Origin: Streptomyces sp. NBRC 110611
GTDB lineage: Bacteria; Actinomycetota; Actinomycetes; Streptomycetales; Streptomycetaceae
Assembly: GCF_001590865.1 (NCBI RefSeq)
Contig: NZ_BBUY01000017.1
Coordinates: forward strand, 24,689-88,688
Direction of reading: 5' to 3'
DNA length: 64,000 nucleotides
Below the pieces are notes generated by a model. It worked only from the letters and a program-made list of their open reading frames with translations, was not told where the DNA came from and did no database searches. Made by a program: the position numbers and the translations under genes. How positions within the stretch are numbered: the first letter of the stretch is position 1; every line of letters starts with the position of its first letter. Shown here piece by piece: positions 25,513 through 33,534 of this stretch.

Positions 25513-26166
25513 GTGGTGATTCAGGTCCTGGTGGCGGACGACAGTGAGATCGTCCGGCGGGGGCTGAGCGAAGTGATCGAGGCCAGCGGCGATCTGCATG
25601 TGGTGGCGCAGGCGTGGGACGGGCGGAGCGCGGTGGAGGCGGCGCGGCGCCTCTCGCCCGACGTCGCGCTGGTGGACATCCGGATGCCGGGGATGGACGG
25701 CCTGGCCGCGACGCGGGAGCTGCGGGCGCTGCCGCGGCCGCCGCGGGTGGTGATCCTGACGACGTTCGGTGAGGACGAGTACGTCGACGAGGCGGTGCGG
25801 GCGGGGGCGAGCGGCTTTCTGCTGAAGGACACGCCTCCGGAGGAGCTGATGCGAGCGGTACGCCAGGTCGCGGAGGGGAAGGCGAGCCTGGATCCGGCCG
25901 TCACGGGGCGGGTATTGGATGCACTGGCCGAGCAGGCGCCCCGGCTCAGCGCCGAGGAGAAGACCGCCCTGGCGTCTTTGACGGACCGCGAGCTGGAGGT
26001 CGTACGGCTGGTGGCGCGCGGGTTGTCGAATACGGACATCGGGGCGGCACTGCACATCACCGAGGGGACGGTGAAGGGCCAGGTCAGCAGGCTGATGGCG
26101 AAGTTGGGCGCGGACAACCGGGTGCAGATCGCCCGGCTGGCCTACCGCGCCGGACTGGACCGCTGA
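25513..26166 (+). CDS. NarL/LuxR-family response regulator
   Basis: This response regulator of about 217 residues has a receiver domain (VLVADDSEIVRRGL, phospho-acceptor Asp in ALVDIRMPGMDGL, switch residues in ILTTFGEDEY and FLLKDTPPEEL) and a LuxR HTH (LTDRELEVVRLVARGLSNTDIGAALHITEGTVKGQVSRL). The GTG at 25513 is chosen because GGAGG lies at 25501-25505; a longer frame starts at 25471. It is convergent with a histidine kinase 100 bp away, its likely partner. Confidence 0.92.
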   Translation: MVIQVLVADDSEIVRRGLSEVIEASGDLHVVAQAWDGRSAVEAARRLSPDVALVDIRMPGMDGLAATRELRALPRPPRVVILTTFGEDEYVDEAVRAGASGFLLKDTPPEELMRAVRQVAEGKASLDPAVTGRVLDALAEQAPRLSAEEKTALASLTDRELEVVRLVARGLSNTDIGAALHITEGTVKGQVSRLMAKLGADNRVQIARLAYRAGLDR

Positions 26167-26266
26167 CGGATCGGAGTGAGTCGGGCGCTGTCGTCGGGGC
26201 GCGGGCCTGCGGGTGCGGTGAGGGCGTGGCCTGCGGGAGTGGTGAGGGCGTGGCCTCGGGGCGTGG

Positions 26267-27499
26267 TCAGGGGGCGGTAGCCGGGCCCAGGTGTCCGGGG
26301 CCGGTGCGGGGCGGGTGTGGAATATCGGCACGGACCTGGAATCCGTCCTGGTACGGGCCGTAGGTCAGGGTGCCGCCCAGGAGGGTGACGCGCTCGGTGA
26401 GGCCGATGAGGCCGTTTCCGCCGCTGGGCGGCAGCTCCGCGGGGAGGGGCCGGGTGGCGGGGCCGTTGGTGACGGCCATATGGATGCGGTCCAGGCGGCA
26501 GTCGACGGTGAGGGCGACCTCGGAGCCGGGTGCGTACTTGGCCGCGTTGGTGAGGGTCTCCTGGGCGATCCGGTACAGCGCGCGCTGGACCTGGGCAGGG
26601 AGGGCCTCGGGGTGGCCGTTGACGGTCAGCCGGGCATGCTGACCACGAGCGTTCGCGCCCTCCACCAGCTGGGCCAGCTGCAAGGCATCGGGCTGGGGTG
26701 CGCGCGGTGCACCCCGGGCGCCCCGGCCGCGGCCCGGGGTGAGGACGCCGAGGATCTCGCGGAGCTCTTCGAGGGCGTGGTGGCCTTCGGCGCGGATCCG
26801 TTCCGCGGCGTCGCCGACGGCCGGCTCCGCGTGTGCCAGCGGGCCGACCTGCAACGCGCTCGCGGTGAGCACGATGTTGCCGACCCGATGGGCCACCACA
26901 TCGTGCATCTCGCGGGCGATACGGGCCCGCTCCTCGGCCTGCGCCCGCTCCACCAGCAGATGCCGCTCACGCTCCAGCCCCGCCACCTCGGCCCGGGCGG
27001 CCGCGACAAGATCGCGGCGCATGCCCACCGCGGCCCCGACGACCAGCGGCCCGAGGATCAATGCCAGCACATAGCCGGCCTCGCGCGGGTCGGTCGGGGA
27101 GTGATCCGCCGCCAGGGAGCCAAGGGCGACCGCGCAGCCGGCCAGCCCGTACAGGGCCAGTACGCGCGCGGCACGGTGGGCGGCATCACCGACCGTGTAC
27201 AGCGCCACGGCCAGGGCGACCGGGGTGAATGCGGCCAGATAGCCGACCATCACGACGACGCAGACCGTGCGGGGCCGGTGGCGGCGCCACCACAGCACCG
27301 CGCCGACGGCTCCGGACACTGCCGCGACGACAGGGGTGGGTGCCCCGGTGAGCAGACCGTTGGACGGCTTGATCCACGTATCGACGACGCCGATCACCAC
27401 GACAACCGCGGTCAGCGCGGCGTCGAGTCCACGTGCCGGCCAGCGGGCAGGACCATCTGCTGCCACCACTCCACCGTAAGTTCCCGCCCGCGTCCCCAC
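26267..27499 (-). CDS. Sensor histidine kinase (HisKA_3, NarX/DesK type)
   Basis: This kinase of about 410 residues has four to five N-terminal hydrophobic helices, the phospho-acceptor region AEERARIAREMHDVVAHRVGNIVL and an HATPase with QETLTNAAKYAPGSEV and GGNGLIGLTERVTLLGG. Start codons at 27499 and about ten codons later (two GTGs) are both possible. It is probably the partner of the convergent LuxR-type regulator. The signal is unknown, and no extracellular sensor domain is present. Confidence 0.92.
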   Translation of the reverse strand: MGTRAGTYGGVVAADGPARWPARGLDAALTAVVVVIGVVDTWIKPSNGLLTGAPTPVVAAVSGAVGAVLWWRRHRPRTVCVVVMVGYLAAFTPVALAVALYTVGDAAHRAARVLALYGLAGCAVALGSLAADHSPTDPREAGYVLALILGPLVVGAAVGMRRDLVAAARAEVAGLERERHLLVERAQAEERARIAREMHDVVAHRVGNIVLTASALQVGPLAHAEPAVGDAAERIRAEGHHALEELREILGVLTPGRGRGARGAPRAPQPDALQLAQLVEGANARGQHARLTVNGHPEALPAQVQRALYRIAQETLTNAAKYAPGSEVALTVDCRLDRIHMAVTNGPATRPLPAELPPSGGNGLIGLTERVTLLGGTLTYGPYQDGFQVRADIPHPPRTGPGHLGPATAP

Positions 27500-27566
27500 A
27501 CGCGAGGGGAGCGGGGAGAGGTCAAGGGCAGGGCCTTTGACGCGTCCTACGTCCTACGCGTCCGAC

Positions 27567-27971
27567 CTACGTGTTCTGCGGACGCGCCCGGGCCCGGTGG
27601 TTTCCGGGCAGTGCGCAGGCCGCCGTACCGCCCGGCATCCGCTGACGGTTGTCGGCGACGAGGCGGTACACGCGGTGGGCGGCCCACCGCAGCGGCGGCA
27701 GTGTGAGCAGCGCGCCCAGCGGCGCCCACCCCCGCCCGGCGCTCAGCAGCAGTTTCGCCACTGCGTGGGCGCCGCCGTACACCGTCCCGGCCGGTGTCAC
27801 CCACAACACTTCGTGCTCGGCCCGCTCCTGTGGGATGCCCAGGGCTCGCAGGTCCGCGAACTGCCAGGGAACGGAGCGGCATCGGGGCCGGACGCGCCGC
27901 TCGGCGAACGCCACCGACGTGGTGCAGAAGCCGCAGTCTCCGTCGAAGACGAGCACAGCCTGAGTCCGCAT
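27567..27971 (-). CDS. DCC-family thiol-disulfide oxidoreductase-like protein (DUF393)
   Basis: This 134-residue protein has the family motif VFDGDCGFCTTSVAFAERR, whose DGxCxxC gives the DCC family its name. Further family segments are GAHAVAKLLLSAGRGW and AHRVYRLVADNR. A redox function is predicted from the CxxC. The ATG at 27971 places the motif 9 residues in, as in relatives. It stands alone between the kinase and the ferredoxin-P450 operon. Confidence 0.9.
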   Translation of the reverse strand: MRTQAVLVFDGDCGFCTTSVAFAERRVRPRCRSVPWQFADLRALGIPQERAEHEVLWVTPAGTVYGGAHAVAKLLLSAGRGWAPLGALLTLPPLRWAAHRVYRLVADNRQRMPGGTAACALPGNHRARARPQNT

Positions 27972-28070
27972 GTACCCATCATGCCGCACCGTCACGGCGG
28001 GCCGGGCCGGGCTGTCGTGGGGAGCATGACGCGCGCGGCACGCTCCCCACTCCCGGCACCCCTGCGGCCC

Positions 28071-28289
28071 CTACGGACGGGGGCCGATGACGCCGCCCTC
28101 GCCGTCGTGGACGGTGATGGCGAGGGCGGGGCACAGATCGGCGGCGTCCAGCGCGCGCTCGTCCTCCTCGATGTGTTCCTTCAGCGGACGGGCATGGGCG
28201 CCGTCGACCGTGAACAGGTCAGGCGCGATCGCGGCACAGGAGCCGGAGGCGATGCACTGGCGCGGGTCGATCTCCACCTTCCAGGCCAT
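28071..28289 (-). CDS. [3Fe-4S]-type ferredoxin, P450 partner
   Basis: This 72-residue ferredoxin has CIASGSC near the N-terminus and DLCPALAI near the C-terminus. The three-cysteine pattern (Cx5C ... CP) is typical of actinomycete ferredoxins with a 3Fe-4S cluster. It starts 6 bp after the P450 stop, so it is co-transcribed and most likely donates electrons to that P450. Confidence 0.93.
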   Translation of the reverse strand: MAWKVEIDPRQCIASGSCAAIAPDLFTVDGAHARPLKEHIEEDERALDAADLCPALAITVHDGEGGVIGPRP

Positions 28290-28295
28290 GGCCGC

Positions 28296-29486
28296 TCACC
28301 ACCCCACCGGCATGACGCGCGGGCCACGGACCAGCATCTGGCTCTTCCACTCGATGTCGCCGGCCAGATGCAGCGTCGGGAACCGGGTGATCAGGGCGCC
28401 CAGTGCCTCCTGGAGCTCCAGGCGGGCGAGCGGGGCGCCCAGGCAGTGGTGGACGCCGTGCCCGAAGCCGAGGTGCTGGTTGCCCGTCCGGGAGATGTTC
28501 AGGATGCCGGGGGAGTCGAAGCGCAGCGCGTCGCGGTTGGCGGCGCCGACGGCCACCAGGACCGGTGTCCCGGCCCGTACGAGCGTGCCGCCGACCTCGA
28601 CGTCCTCCGTGGCGTAGCGGGGCTGGGCCGCGCCGCTGCCCAGCGGGACGAACCGGAGTAACTCCTCCACCGCGCCGCCGACCAGCTCGGGCCGTTCGCG
28701 CAGCAGCGTGAGCTGATCCGGGTGATCCATCAGGGTGAGGACGAAGTTGGGGATCGCGGTGGCGGTGGTCTCATGGCCGGCGACCAGGATGCCGATGCAC
28801 AGGTCGACGAGTTCCAGTTCGGAGAGGCGGTCGTCGACGTCCCTGGCGTCGATGAGCGCGGTCATCAGGTCGTCCTGCGGCGCGCGTCGGTGCTCCGCGA
28901 TCAAGTTCCGCATATAGGCGCGGAGTTCGTCCCGGTTGGCGTCGAACTCCTCTGCGGTGAGGGAGCTCGTCGACAGGGCGGCATCGCTCCATACCCGGAA
29001 GCGCGGCCGGTCCTCGGCCGGTACGCCGAGCAGCCGGCAGATCACGGCGACGGGGATGGGCAGCGCGTAGCGGTCCACCAGGTCGACGGGCGGACCGGCC
29101 GCCGCGAGCTCGTCGAGGAGTCCGTGCGTCAGCTCCTTCACCTGCGGCCGGAGCTTCTCGACCTGACGGACCGTGAAGGCCTTGGCGACCAGGGAGCGCA
29201 GCCTCGTGTGGTCGGGCGGGTCCATGCTCAGGATGCCGCTGTCGCGCCGGCCTTCGGACGCCCGGGGCTCGTCGTGCCGGGTCGCCTCGGCGCGGCTGAA
29301 GCGAGGATCGCCGAGGACCATCCGGGCCTCGGCATAGCGGGTGGCGAGCCAGGCGGGCTCTCCGTACGGCATCTGTACTTTCAGCAGTCCCGGACGGTTC
29401 CGGGCCCGCTCGTACTCGTCGGAGAGCTCGATGCTCTCGGCGATATTGAAGGGGTAGGACAGGGGTGCTGTGTCGGCTGTGGTCAC
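28296..29486 (-). CDS. Cytochrome P450 (CYP105/107-like)
   Basis: This 396-residue P450 has a standard I-helix (AGHETTATAI, about residue 238), an ExxR (EELLRF) and the heme loop FGHGVHHCLG with Cys348. All key residues look intact, unlike the I-helix of the other P450 in this window. It starts with GTG at 29486, is followed by its ferredoxin, and faces a TetR gene across a perfect palindrome. The natural substrate is unknown; such P450-ferredoxin-TetR units often respond to xenobiotics or hydrophobic metabolites. Confidence 0.94.
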   Translation of the reverse strand: MTTADTAPLSYPFNIAESIELSDEYERARNRPGLLKVQMPYGEPAWLATRYAEARMVLGDPRFSRAEATRHDEPRASEGRRDSGILSMDPPDHTRLRSLVAKAFTVRQVEKLRPQVKELTHGLLDELAAAGPPVDLVDRYALPIPVAVICRLLGVPAEDRPRFRVWSDAALSTSSLTAEEFDANRDELRAYMRNLIAEHRRAPQDDLMTALIDARDVDDRLSELELVDLCIGILVAGHETTATAIPNFVLTLMDHPDQLTLLRERPELVGGAVEELLRFVPLGSGAAQPRYATEDVEVGGTLVRAGTPVLVAVGAANRDALRFDSPGILNISRTGNQHLGFGHGVHHCLGAPLARLELQEALGALITRFPTLHLAGDIEWKSQMLVRGPRVMPVGW

Positions 29487-29500
29487 GGCGACCTCCCTCT

Positions 29501-29518
29501 TGTAAGCACCTGCTTACA
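29501..29518. promoter_or_regulatory. TetR-type operator in the P450 promoter
   Basis: TGTAAGCA-CC-TGCTTACA is a perfect palindrome with 8-bp arms, 14 bp upstream of the P450 start and about 86 bp before the TetR start. Its form and position fit repression by the divergent TetR protein. Confidence 0.75.
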
Positions 29519-29604
29519 TAAGGTAGGCCGCTCCCCGTGGGATGGTCAACGGCGTATTACGGCCGTCATGGTGACGGCCCGAAGGAAGGGAGCGTGACAA
29601 GACG

Positions 29605-30279
29605 GTGGAGAAGACCCCGCAGCACGGCACGGCGCAGGCCCCTCGCCGGAACGCCCAGGGCACCCGCATGCGATTGCTCGACGCGGCCTCGGAGCTGTTC
29701 GCGGAGCGCGGCTACGAGCGGGCGACGGTACGGGACATCGCGTCCCGGGCCGGGGCGAATCAGGCCCTGCTGTTCCGTTACTTCGGTTCGAAGAAGGCGC
29801 TGTTCGGAGAGGTGATGGCGCGTGGTGCGCAGGAACAGCTGCGCACCACGCCCGCCGAGCGGCTGTTCGAGGTCGCGCTGCGCGGCATGCTGGCCGACGG
29901 TGAGGGCGCCGACCGGTCGCTGGAGGTGTGTCTGCGCTCCGTCGGCGGCAGTGACGAGATCGCGGAGGCGCTGCGGGGGCTGGGGGCGGAGTACGCGGAC
30001 GTCCTCGCCACGCTCTCCCGGTCCGACGACGGCGGTCTCCGCGCCGACCTGGCGCTGTCCTGGCTGCTGGGCATCGGACTGATGCGGGTGGTCGTCGCCA
30101 AGGAGCCGCTGGCGAGCGCCGACCCGGACGCGGTCTGCGCACTCGTCGGCGGTGCTCTGGGGGGCCTGCTGGACAGCCTGCCGACGCATCATGACGGAGA
30201 GTCCGTCGGGCATCCTGACGGAGGGTCCGTCGGCGAGGGCGCGACAGCGGGTGGCGAGGGGAGCGGGCCGCGCGGGTGA
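29605..30279 (+). CDS. TetR-family transcriptional regulator
   Basis: This 224-residue regulator has an N-terminal HTH (RLLDAASELFAERGYERATVRDIASRAGANQALLFRYFGSKKALF) and a variable ligand domain. It ends in a Gly/Ser/His-rich tail with imperfect repeats (DGESVGHPDGGSVGEG). The GTG at 29605 has a purine-rich leader. It is divergent from the P450-ferredoxin operon and most likely represses it through the 29501-29518 palindrome. Confidence 0.92.
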   Translation: MEKTPQHGTAQAPRRNAQGTRMRLLDAASELFAERGYERATVRDIASRAGANQALLFRYFGSKKALFGEVMARGAQEQLRTTPAERLFEVALRGMLADGEGADRSLEVCLRSVGGSDEIAEALRGLGAEYADVLATLSRSDDGGLRADLALSWLLGIGLMRVVVAKEPLASADPDAVCALVGGALGGLLDSLPTHHDGESVGHPDGGSVGEGATAGGEGSGPRG

Positions 30280-30517
30280 ACGGGGCAGGCCGGAGGGTGT
30301 GTCCGGAGCGTGGTTCGGCGCGGTCGGACGTGGATCGGAGGGCGGGCCGGACTGTGGCTCGGGCGCGGATCGGGGCGCGGTGGCGGCGTGGGCCGGGACG
30401 GTGCGTGCTGCGTTCCGGTGACTCCACGGCGGGTCTCAGCCTGCCTGCGAAAAGCCACTTTATCGTCGCCTTGGCAGAGAATATCCCTTTTCTGCAGAGT
30501 CGAGTGAAGGTGGAAAC

Positions 30518-30958
30518 ATGCTCCGTTCGATCCCTCACGGTCTCGCGGTGGCCGGCCTGACCGCGGCTGCCCTGGTGGTGCCGGCGGGCGCCGCCACTGC
30601 CGCGGCCGCGGCTCCCGGTACCGCGCAGTGCTTCTCGCAGTGCGACACCGGTCAGCACAGCAGCACCCCGCACAAGCACAGCAAGAGCCGTGATGTCCAG
30701 GACGGCTACGACGACGACGGCCGTGACAACAGCAAGGACAAGGACAAGGGGAAGGGCAAGGGCAAGGGGAAGGGCAAGGGCAAGGACAGCCACGCCAAGG
30801 GCAAGGACGGCCGCGACAACGAGGGCGGCCGGGACGGCGGTGGCAACGGCGGTGGCGGCCGTGACGGCGAAGGCGACATGCGCGCCCCCGGCGAGTCCGG
30901 CTACTACGGCCTGGGCAAGGAAGGCATCCTCGGCCTCGGGCTGCTCGGCCTCCTCTGA
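30518..30958 (+). CDS. Secreted Lys/Gly/Asp-rich low-complexity protein
   Basis: This 146-residue protein has a Sec-type signal peptide (residues 1 to about 31) and two nearby cysteines (Cys38, Cys42). A charged centre, with alternating Lys-Gly at about 77-89 next to Asp/Arg/Gly-rich stretches, is followed by a hydrophobic C-terminus (YYGLGKEGILGLGLLGLL). No family was recognised. The C-terminus could anchor in a membrane or self-assemble. GGTGGA lies before the ATG, and a strong hairpin follows the stop. The repeated AAGGGC units may be prone to slippage. Confidence 0.8.
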   Translation: MLRSIPHGLAVAGLTAAALVVPAGAATAAAAAPGTAQCFSQCDTGQHSSTPHKHSKSRDVQDGYDDDGRDNSKDKDKGKGKGKGKGKGKDSHAKGKDGRDNEGGRDGGGNGGGGRDGEGDMRAPGESGYYGLGKEGILGLGLLGLL

Positions 30959-30976
30959 CATCCATCAGACAGTCCC

Positions 30977-31012
30977 GCAGTGGGCCCGGGGGAACCGTCC
31001 CGGGCCCACTGC
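30977..31012 (+). terminator. Strong hairpin terminator
   Basis: A 14-bp perfect stem, GCAGTGGGCCCGGG and CCCGGGCCCACTGC, with an 8-nt loop, starts 19 bp after the stop of the Lys/Gly-rich gene. Confidence 0.8.
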
Positions 31013-31116
31013 CGTGCGCGCACGGGGCCGGCAACGGCCGCGCGCCCGCAGGTGTCCCGTCAGGTGTCCCGTCAAGCGGCAGCCCAGCCCCCGGACGACG
31101 ATCGGCCCACGGAGCC

Positions 31117-31221
31117 GACGCACCCGTCAACGAGGCGTCGCATCCGCCAACGGGGCCGTCGCACCCGTCGAACGGGGCCGCCGCACCCGCCCATGGGTCC
31201 GTCGCACCGGCCGACAGGGCC
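31117..31221. repeat. Five imperfect 21-22 bp tandem repeats before the peptidase gene
   Basis: Units of the form GTCGCACCCGTCNACGGGGCC follow one another up to about 38 bp before the ATG at 31259. They fill most of the 300-bp gap after the hairpin; no gene is supported in it. The length of about 21 nt leaves frames open, which explains long spurious reading frames on both strands. Confidence 0.7.
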
Positions 31222-31258
31222 GTCGAGTGAGATCCGTCCGCCGTGGAGTCCAGTCCGT

Positions 31259-32926
31259 ATGTCACCCACTTCCGCAGGCCACCGGACCGCGCCAGGCACC
31301 CTCCGCACCTTCCGGTCGGTGGCCGTTCTGCTCGCCGTCGGCGCCGTCGTCACCAGCCTCGTCCAGGCAGCACCTTCCTCGCCGACGGTGCACGACAACG
31401 GGGCGCCGCACCCGCACCCGCACCTCGACCCGGGCGTCGAGACGATCATGCGGAAGCCCGAGTACCGGCACGCCCAGTGGGGACTGTTCCAGCAGAACCC
31501 GCGGACGGGCGAGGTCACCCAGTCCCAGCACGCCGACCAGTTCTTCATCCCCGGATCGGCGGCCAAACTCTTCGGCGTCAGCGGCACCTGGCACACCCTC
31601 GGGGGCGACCACCGCTTCGTCACCCCGGTGCACGCCGTCGGCAAGATCCGGAACGGAACGCTCAGCGGCGATCTGGACCTGGTCGCACAGGGCGATCTCA
31701 GCCTCGGTGGCCGAACCCGCAAGGACGGCACCCTCGCCTTCACCGCCATCGACCACACCCACGCCAATGACATCCCCGGCGCCACCCTCACCCCGCAGAA
31801 CCCGCTGGCCGGCCTCGACCAGCTCGCCCACCAGGTGCGCGCCGCGGGCATCCGGCGGGTCCACGGCGACGTGATCATCGACGCCCGGCTGTTCCGGCCC
31901 GACCCGGCACTCGATCCGGCGCCCACCCCGCTGGTCGTCAACGACAACGTCATCGACCTGCTGACCTCGCCCGGCAGCCGCGCGGGCGCCCCCGCCGCAC
32001 TGAGTGTGCGTCCGAAAGTCGCGCCCTACCGGGTCACCTCGGCCGTACGCACCGTCGCGGCGGGCGAACGGACCGACATCCACGTCACCACCTCCGCGGA
32101 CGGCACCCGGATCCGGCTCTCCGGCACCATCGCCGAAGGCTCGGCCCCCGTCCTGCGGGTGTCCCGCATCCGAGACCCCCAAGCCTTCGGCCGGACGGCG
32201 ATGATCGAGGCGTTGAAACGGGCCGGGGTCGAGGTCCGGGCGGACGCGGTCGGCCCCAACCCGGCCGGCCGGCTGCCCGCCTCCTATCGGGGGGCACGCG
32301 TGGTCGCCCGCTACTCCTCACCGCCGTACGCCGAATACGCCAAGCTCATCCTCAAGGTGAGCCACAACCTCGGGGCGAACCTCGGGATCTGCCTGATGGC
32401 AACGCGGGTACGAAGCGCCGACTGCGAGGACGGCTTCCCCGTGCTCGCCGCATTCCTGAACGGTGCCAGGGTGGACGGCAGGGCCGTACAACTCGCCGAC
32501 GGCCGGGGCGGCAACCCGGCCAACCGGGCCACACCCCGGGCCGTGGCGCAGATCCTGGCGTACTGGCAGCGCACCCCCGACGCACGGCGCTTCCGCGAGT
32601 CACTGCCGGTTCTGGGCGTCGACGGGACGCTGGCCGACTCCTGCCGCGACTGCCCGTCGCGCGGCAAGGTCTTCGCCAACACCGGCACCGTGGCGGGCGG
32701 TGACGCACTCAACGAACGGCTGGCGGTCGGCGCCGAGACGATGGCCGGCTATCTGGAGACGGACAAGGGGACGTTCGAGGTGTTCTTCGCCGGCGTGAAC
32801 GGTGCCGCGACGTCCCACACCGATGCCCACGACGTCCTGCATATCGCGAATGACGTGGCCGGTGTCGCGGCTCTTCTCCAGCAGAGCCGTGAGCAGATCC
32901 GTGAGCAGCGCCGTACCGTCGGCTGA
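31259..32926 (+). CDS. D-alanyl-D-alanine carboxypeptidase/endopeptidase (PBP4/DacB, peptidase S13)
   Basis: This 555-residue exported penicillin-binding protein has a hydrophobic signal segment at residues 18-38. The S13 catalytic motifs are SAAK (Ser100-Lys103) and SHN (368-370). The third motif, normally KTG, is NTG (474-476) in VFANTGTVAGGD. The large insert between motifs one and two, typical of PBP4, is present. The enzyme trims or cleaves peptidoglycan cross-bridges outside the membrane. ATG 31259 gives a proper signal peptide; the frame is open further upstream into a repeat. The Lys-to-Asn change could lower activity. Confidence 0.9.
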   Translation: MSPTSAGHRTAPGTLRTFRSVAVLLAVGAVVTSLVQAAPSSPTVHDNGAPHPHPHLDPGVETIMRKPEYRHAQWGLFQQNPRTGEVTQSQHADQFFIPGSAAKLFGVSGTWHTLGGDHRFVTPVHAVGKIRNGTLSGDLDLVAQGDLSLGGRTRKDGTLAFTAIDHTHANDIPGATLTPQNPLAGLDQLAHQVRAAGIRRVHGDVIIDARLFRPDPALDPAPTPLVVNDNVIDLLTSPGSRAGAPAALSVRPKVAPYRVTSAVRTVAAGERTDIHVTTSADGTRIRLSGTIAEGSAPVLRVSRIRDPQAFGRTAMIEALKRAGVEVRADAVGPNPAGRLPASYRGARVVARYSSPPYAEYAKLILKVSHNLGANLGICLMATRVRSADCEDGFPVLAAFLNGARVDGRAVQLADGRGGNPANRATPRAVAQILAYWQRTPDARRFRESLPVLGVDGTLADSCRDCPSRGKVFANTGTVAGGDALNERLAVGAETMAGYLETDKGTFEVFFAGVNGAATSHTDAHDVLHIANDVAGVAALLQQSREQIREQRRTVG

Positions 32927-32940
32927 CCTGCGCGTTCTCC

Positions 32941-33357
32941 TTACGCCTGCTCGTTGTCCTTCAGGGAACCCCAGCCGTGCCAGCGGTCGATATCGATCAA
33001 GGCGCTGACCCGCCGGCGGTGCCGACGGGGATACGGCTTCCCCAGGTAGTGCTGGGCCAGCCGGTCGATGTCGGCCAGCCCTTCGTCGTCCCGGAACTCC
33101 GTGACGCGCCCGATGATGCTGAGGTGCGTGTACCAGTTGCCGTCCTCCAGGACGGTGAGTGTGACCCGGGGGTCGTTGTGCAGGTGCTCCAGCCGCTTAC
33201 GTCCCTCGTCCATGTTCACCAGCACGCGGCCGTCGTCCCAGAGGTACCAGGTGGCGGTGGACACCGGCTGGCCGTCCGCCCGCAGGGTGCTGATGACGGC
33301 GGGATTGGGCTTGCGCAGCATGGTGACGGCGGCTTCGGGGAGCGGTGGTTTCGACAT
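32941..33357 (-). CDS. PPOX-class (F420-dependent) split-barrel protein
   Basis: This 138-residue flavin-fold protein has PAVISTLRADGQPVSTATWYLWDDGRVLVNMDEGRKRLEHLHNDPRVTLTVL, the typical N-terminal half of F420-binding PPOX proteins. The ATG at 33357 is preferred over one at 33378 because GGAGG lies 8 bases before it. It is convergent with the peptidase gene, with 14 bp between. The substrate is unknown. Confidence 0.9.
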   Translation of the reverse strand: MSKPPLPEAAVTMLRKPNPAVISTLRADGQPVSTATWYLWDDGRVLVNMDEGRKRLEHLHNDPRVTLTVLEDGNWYTHLSIIGRVTEFRDDEGLADIDRLAQHYLGKPYPRRHRRRVSALIDIDRWHGWGSLKDNEQA

Positions 33358-33534
33358 CTCAGGCACCTCCGTGGTCATCGGTCATAGGTCATCGGCCATC
33401 GTGTCGCCGCACTCCCCGCATCATGACGCGACGGCCCCGGAATGTTCAGGAGGCAGGAGGTGTTGAGACTTCGTGATCAAGGTGATCGTAGTGAGCACGT
33501 TTCCGTACGTGAAGAGGAGCGCTGAGGACCGCTG

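Noticed and set aside
28296..29486. Isonitrile-type partner role for the second P450
   Set aside because: It has its own ferredoxin and TetR control, lies 24 kb from the isonitrile synthase and has a standard I-helix.
30980..31258. Upstream extension of the S13 peptidase frame
   Set aside because: The frame is open but covers a terminator and 21-bp repeats, and would bury the signal peptide.
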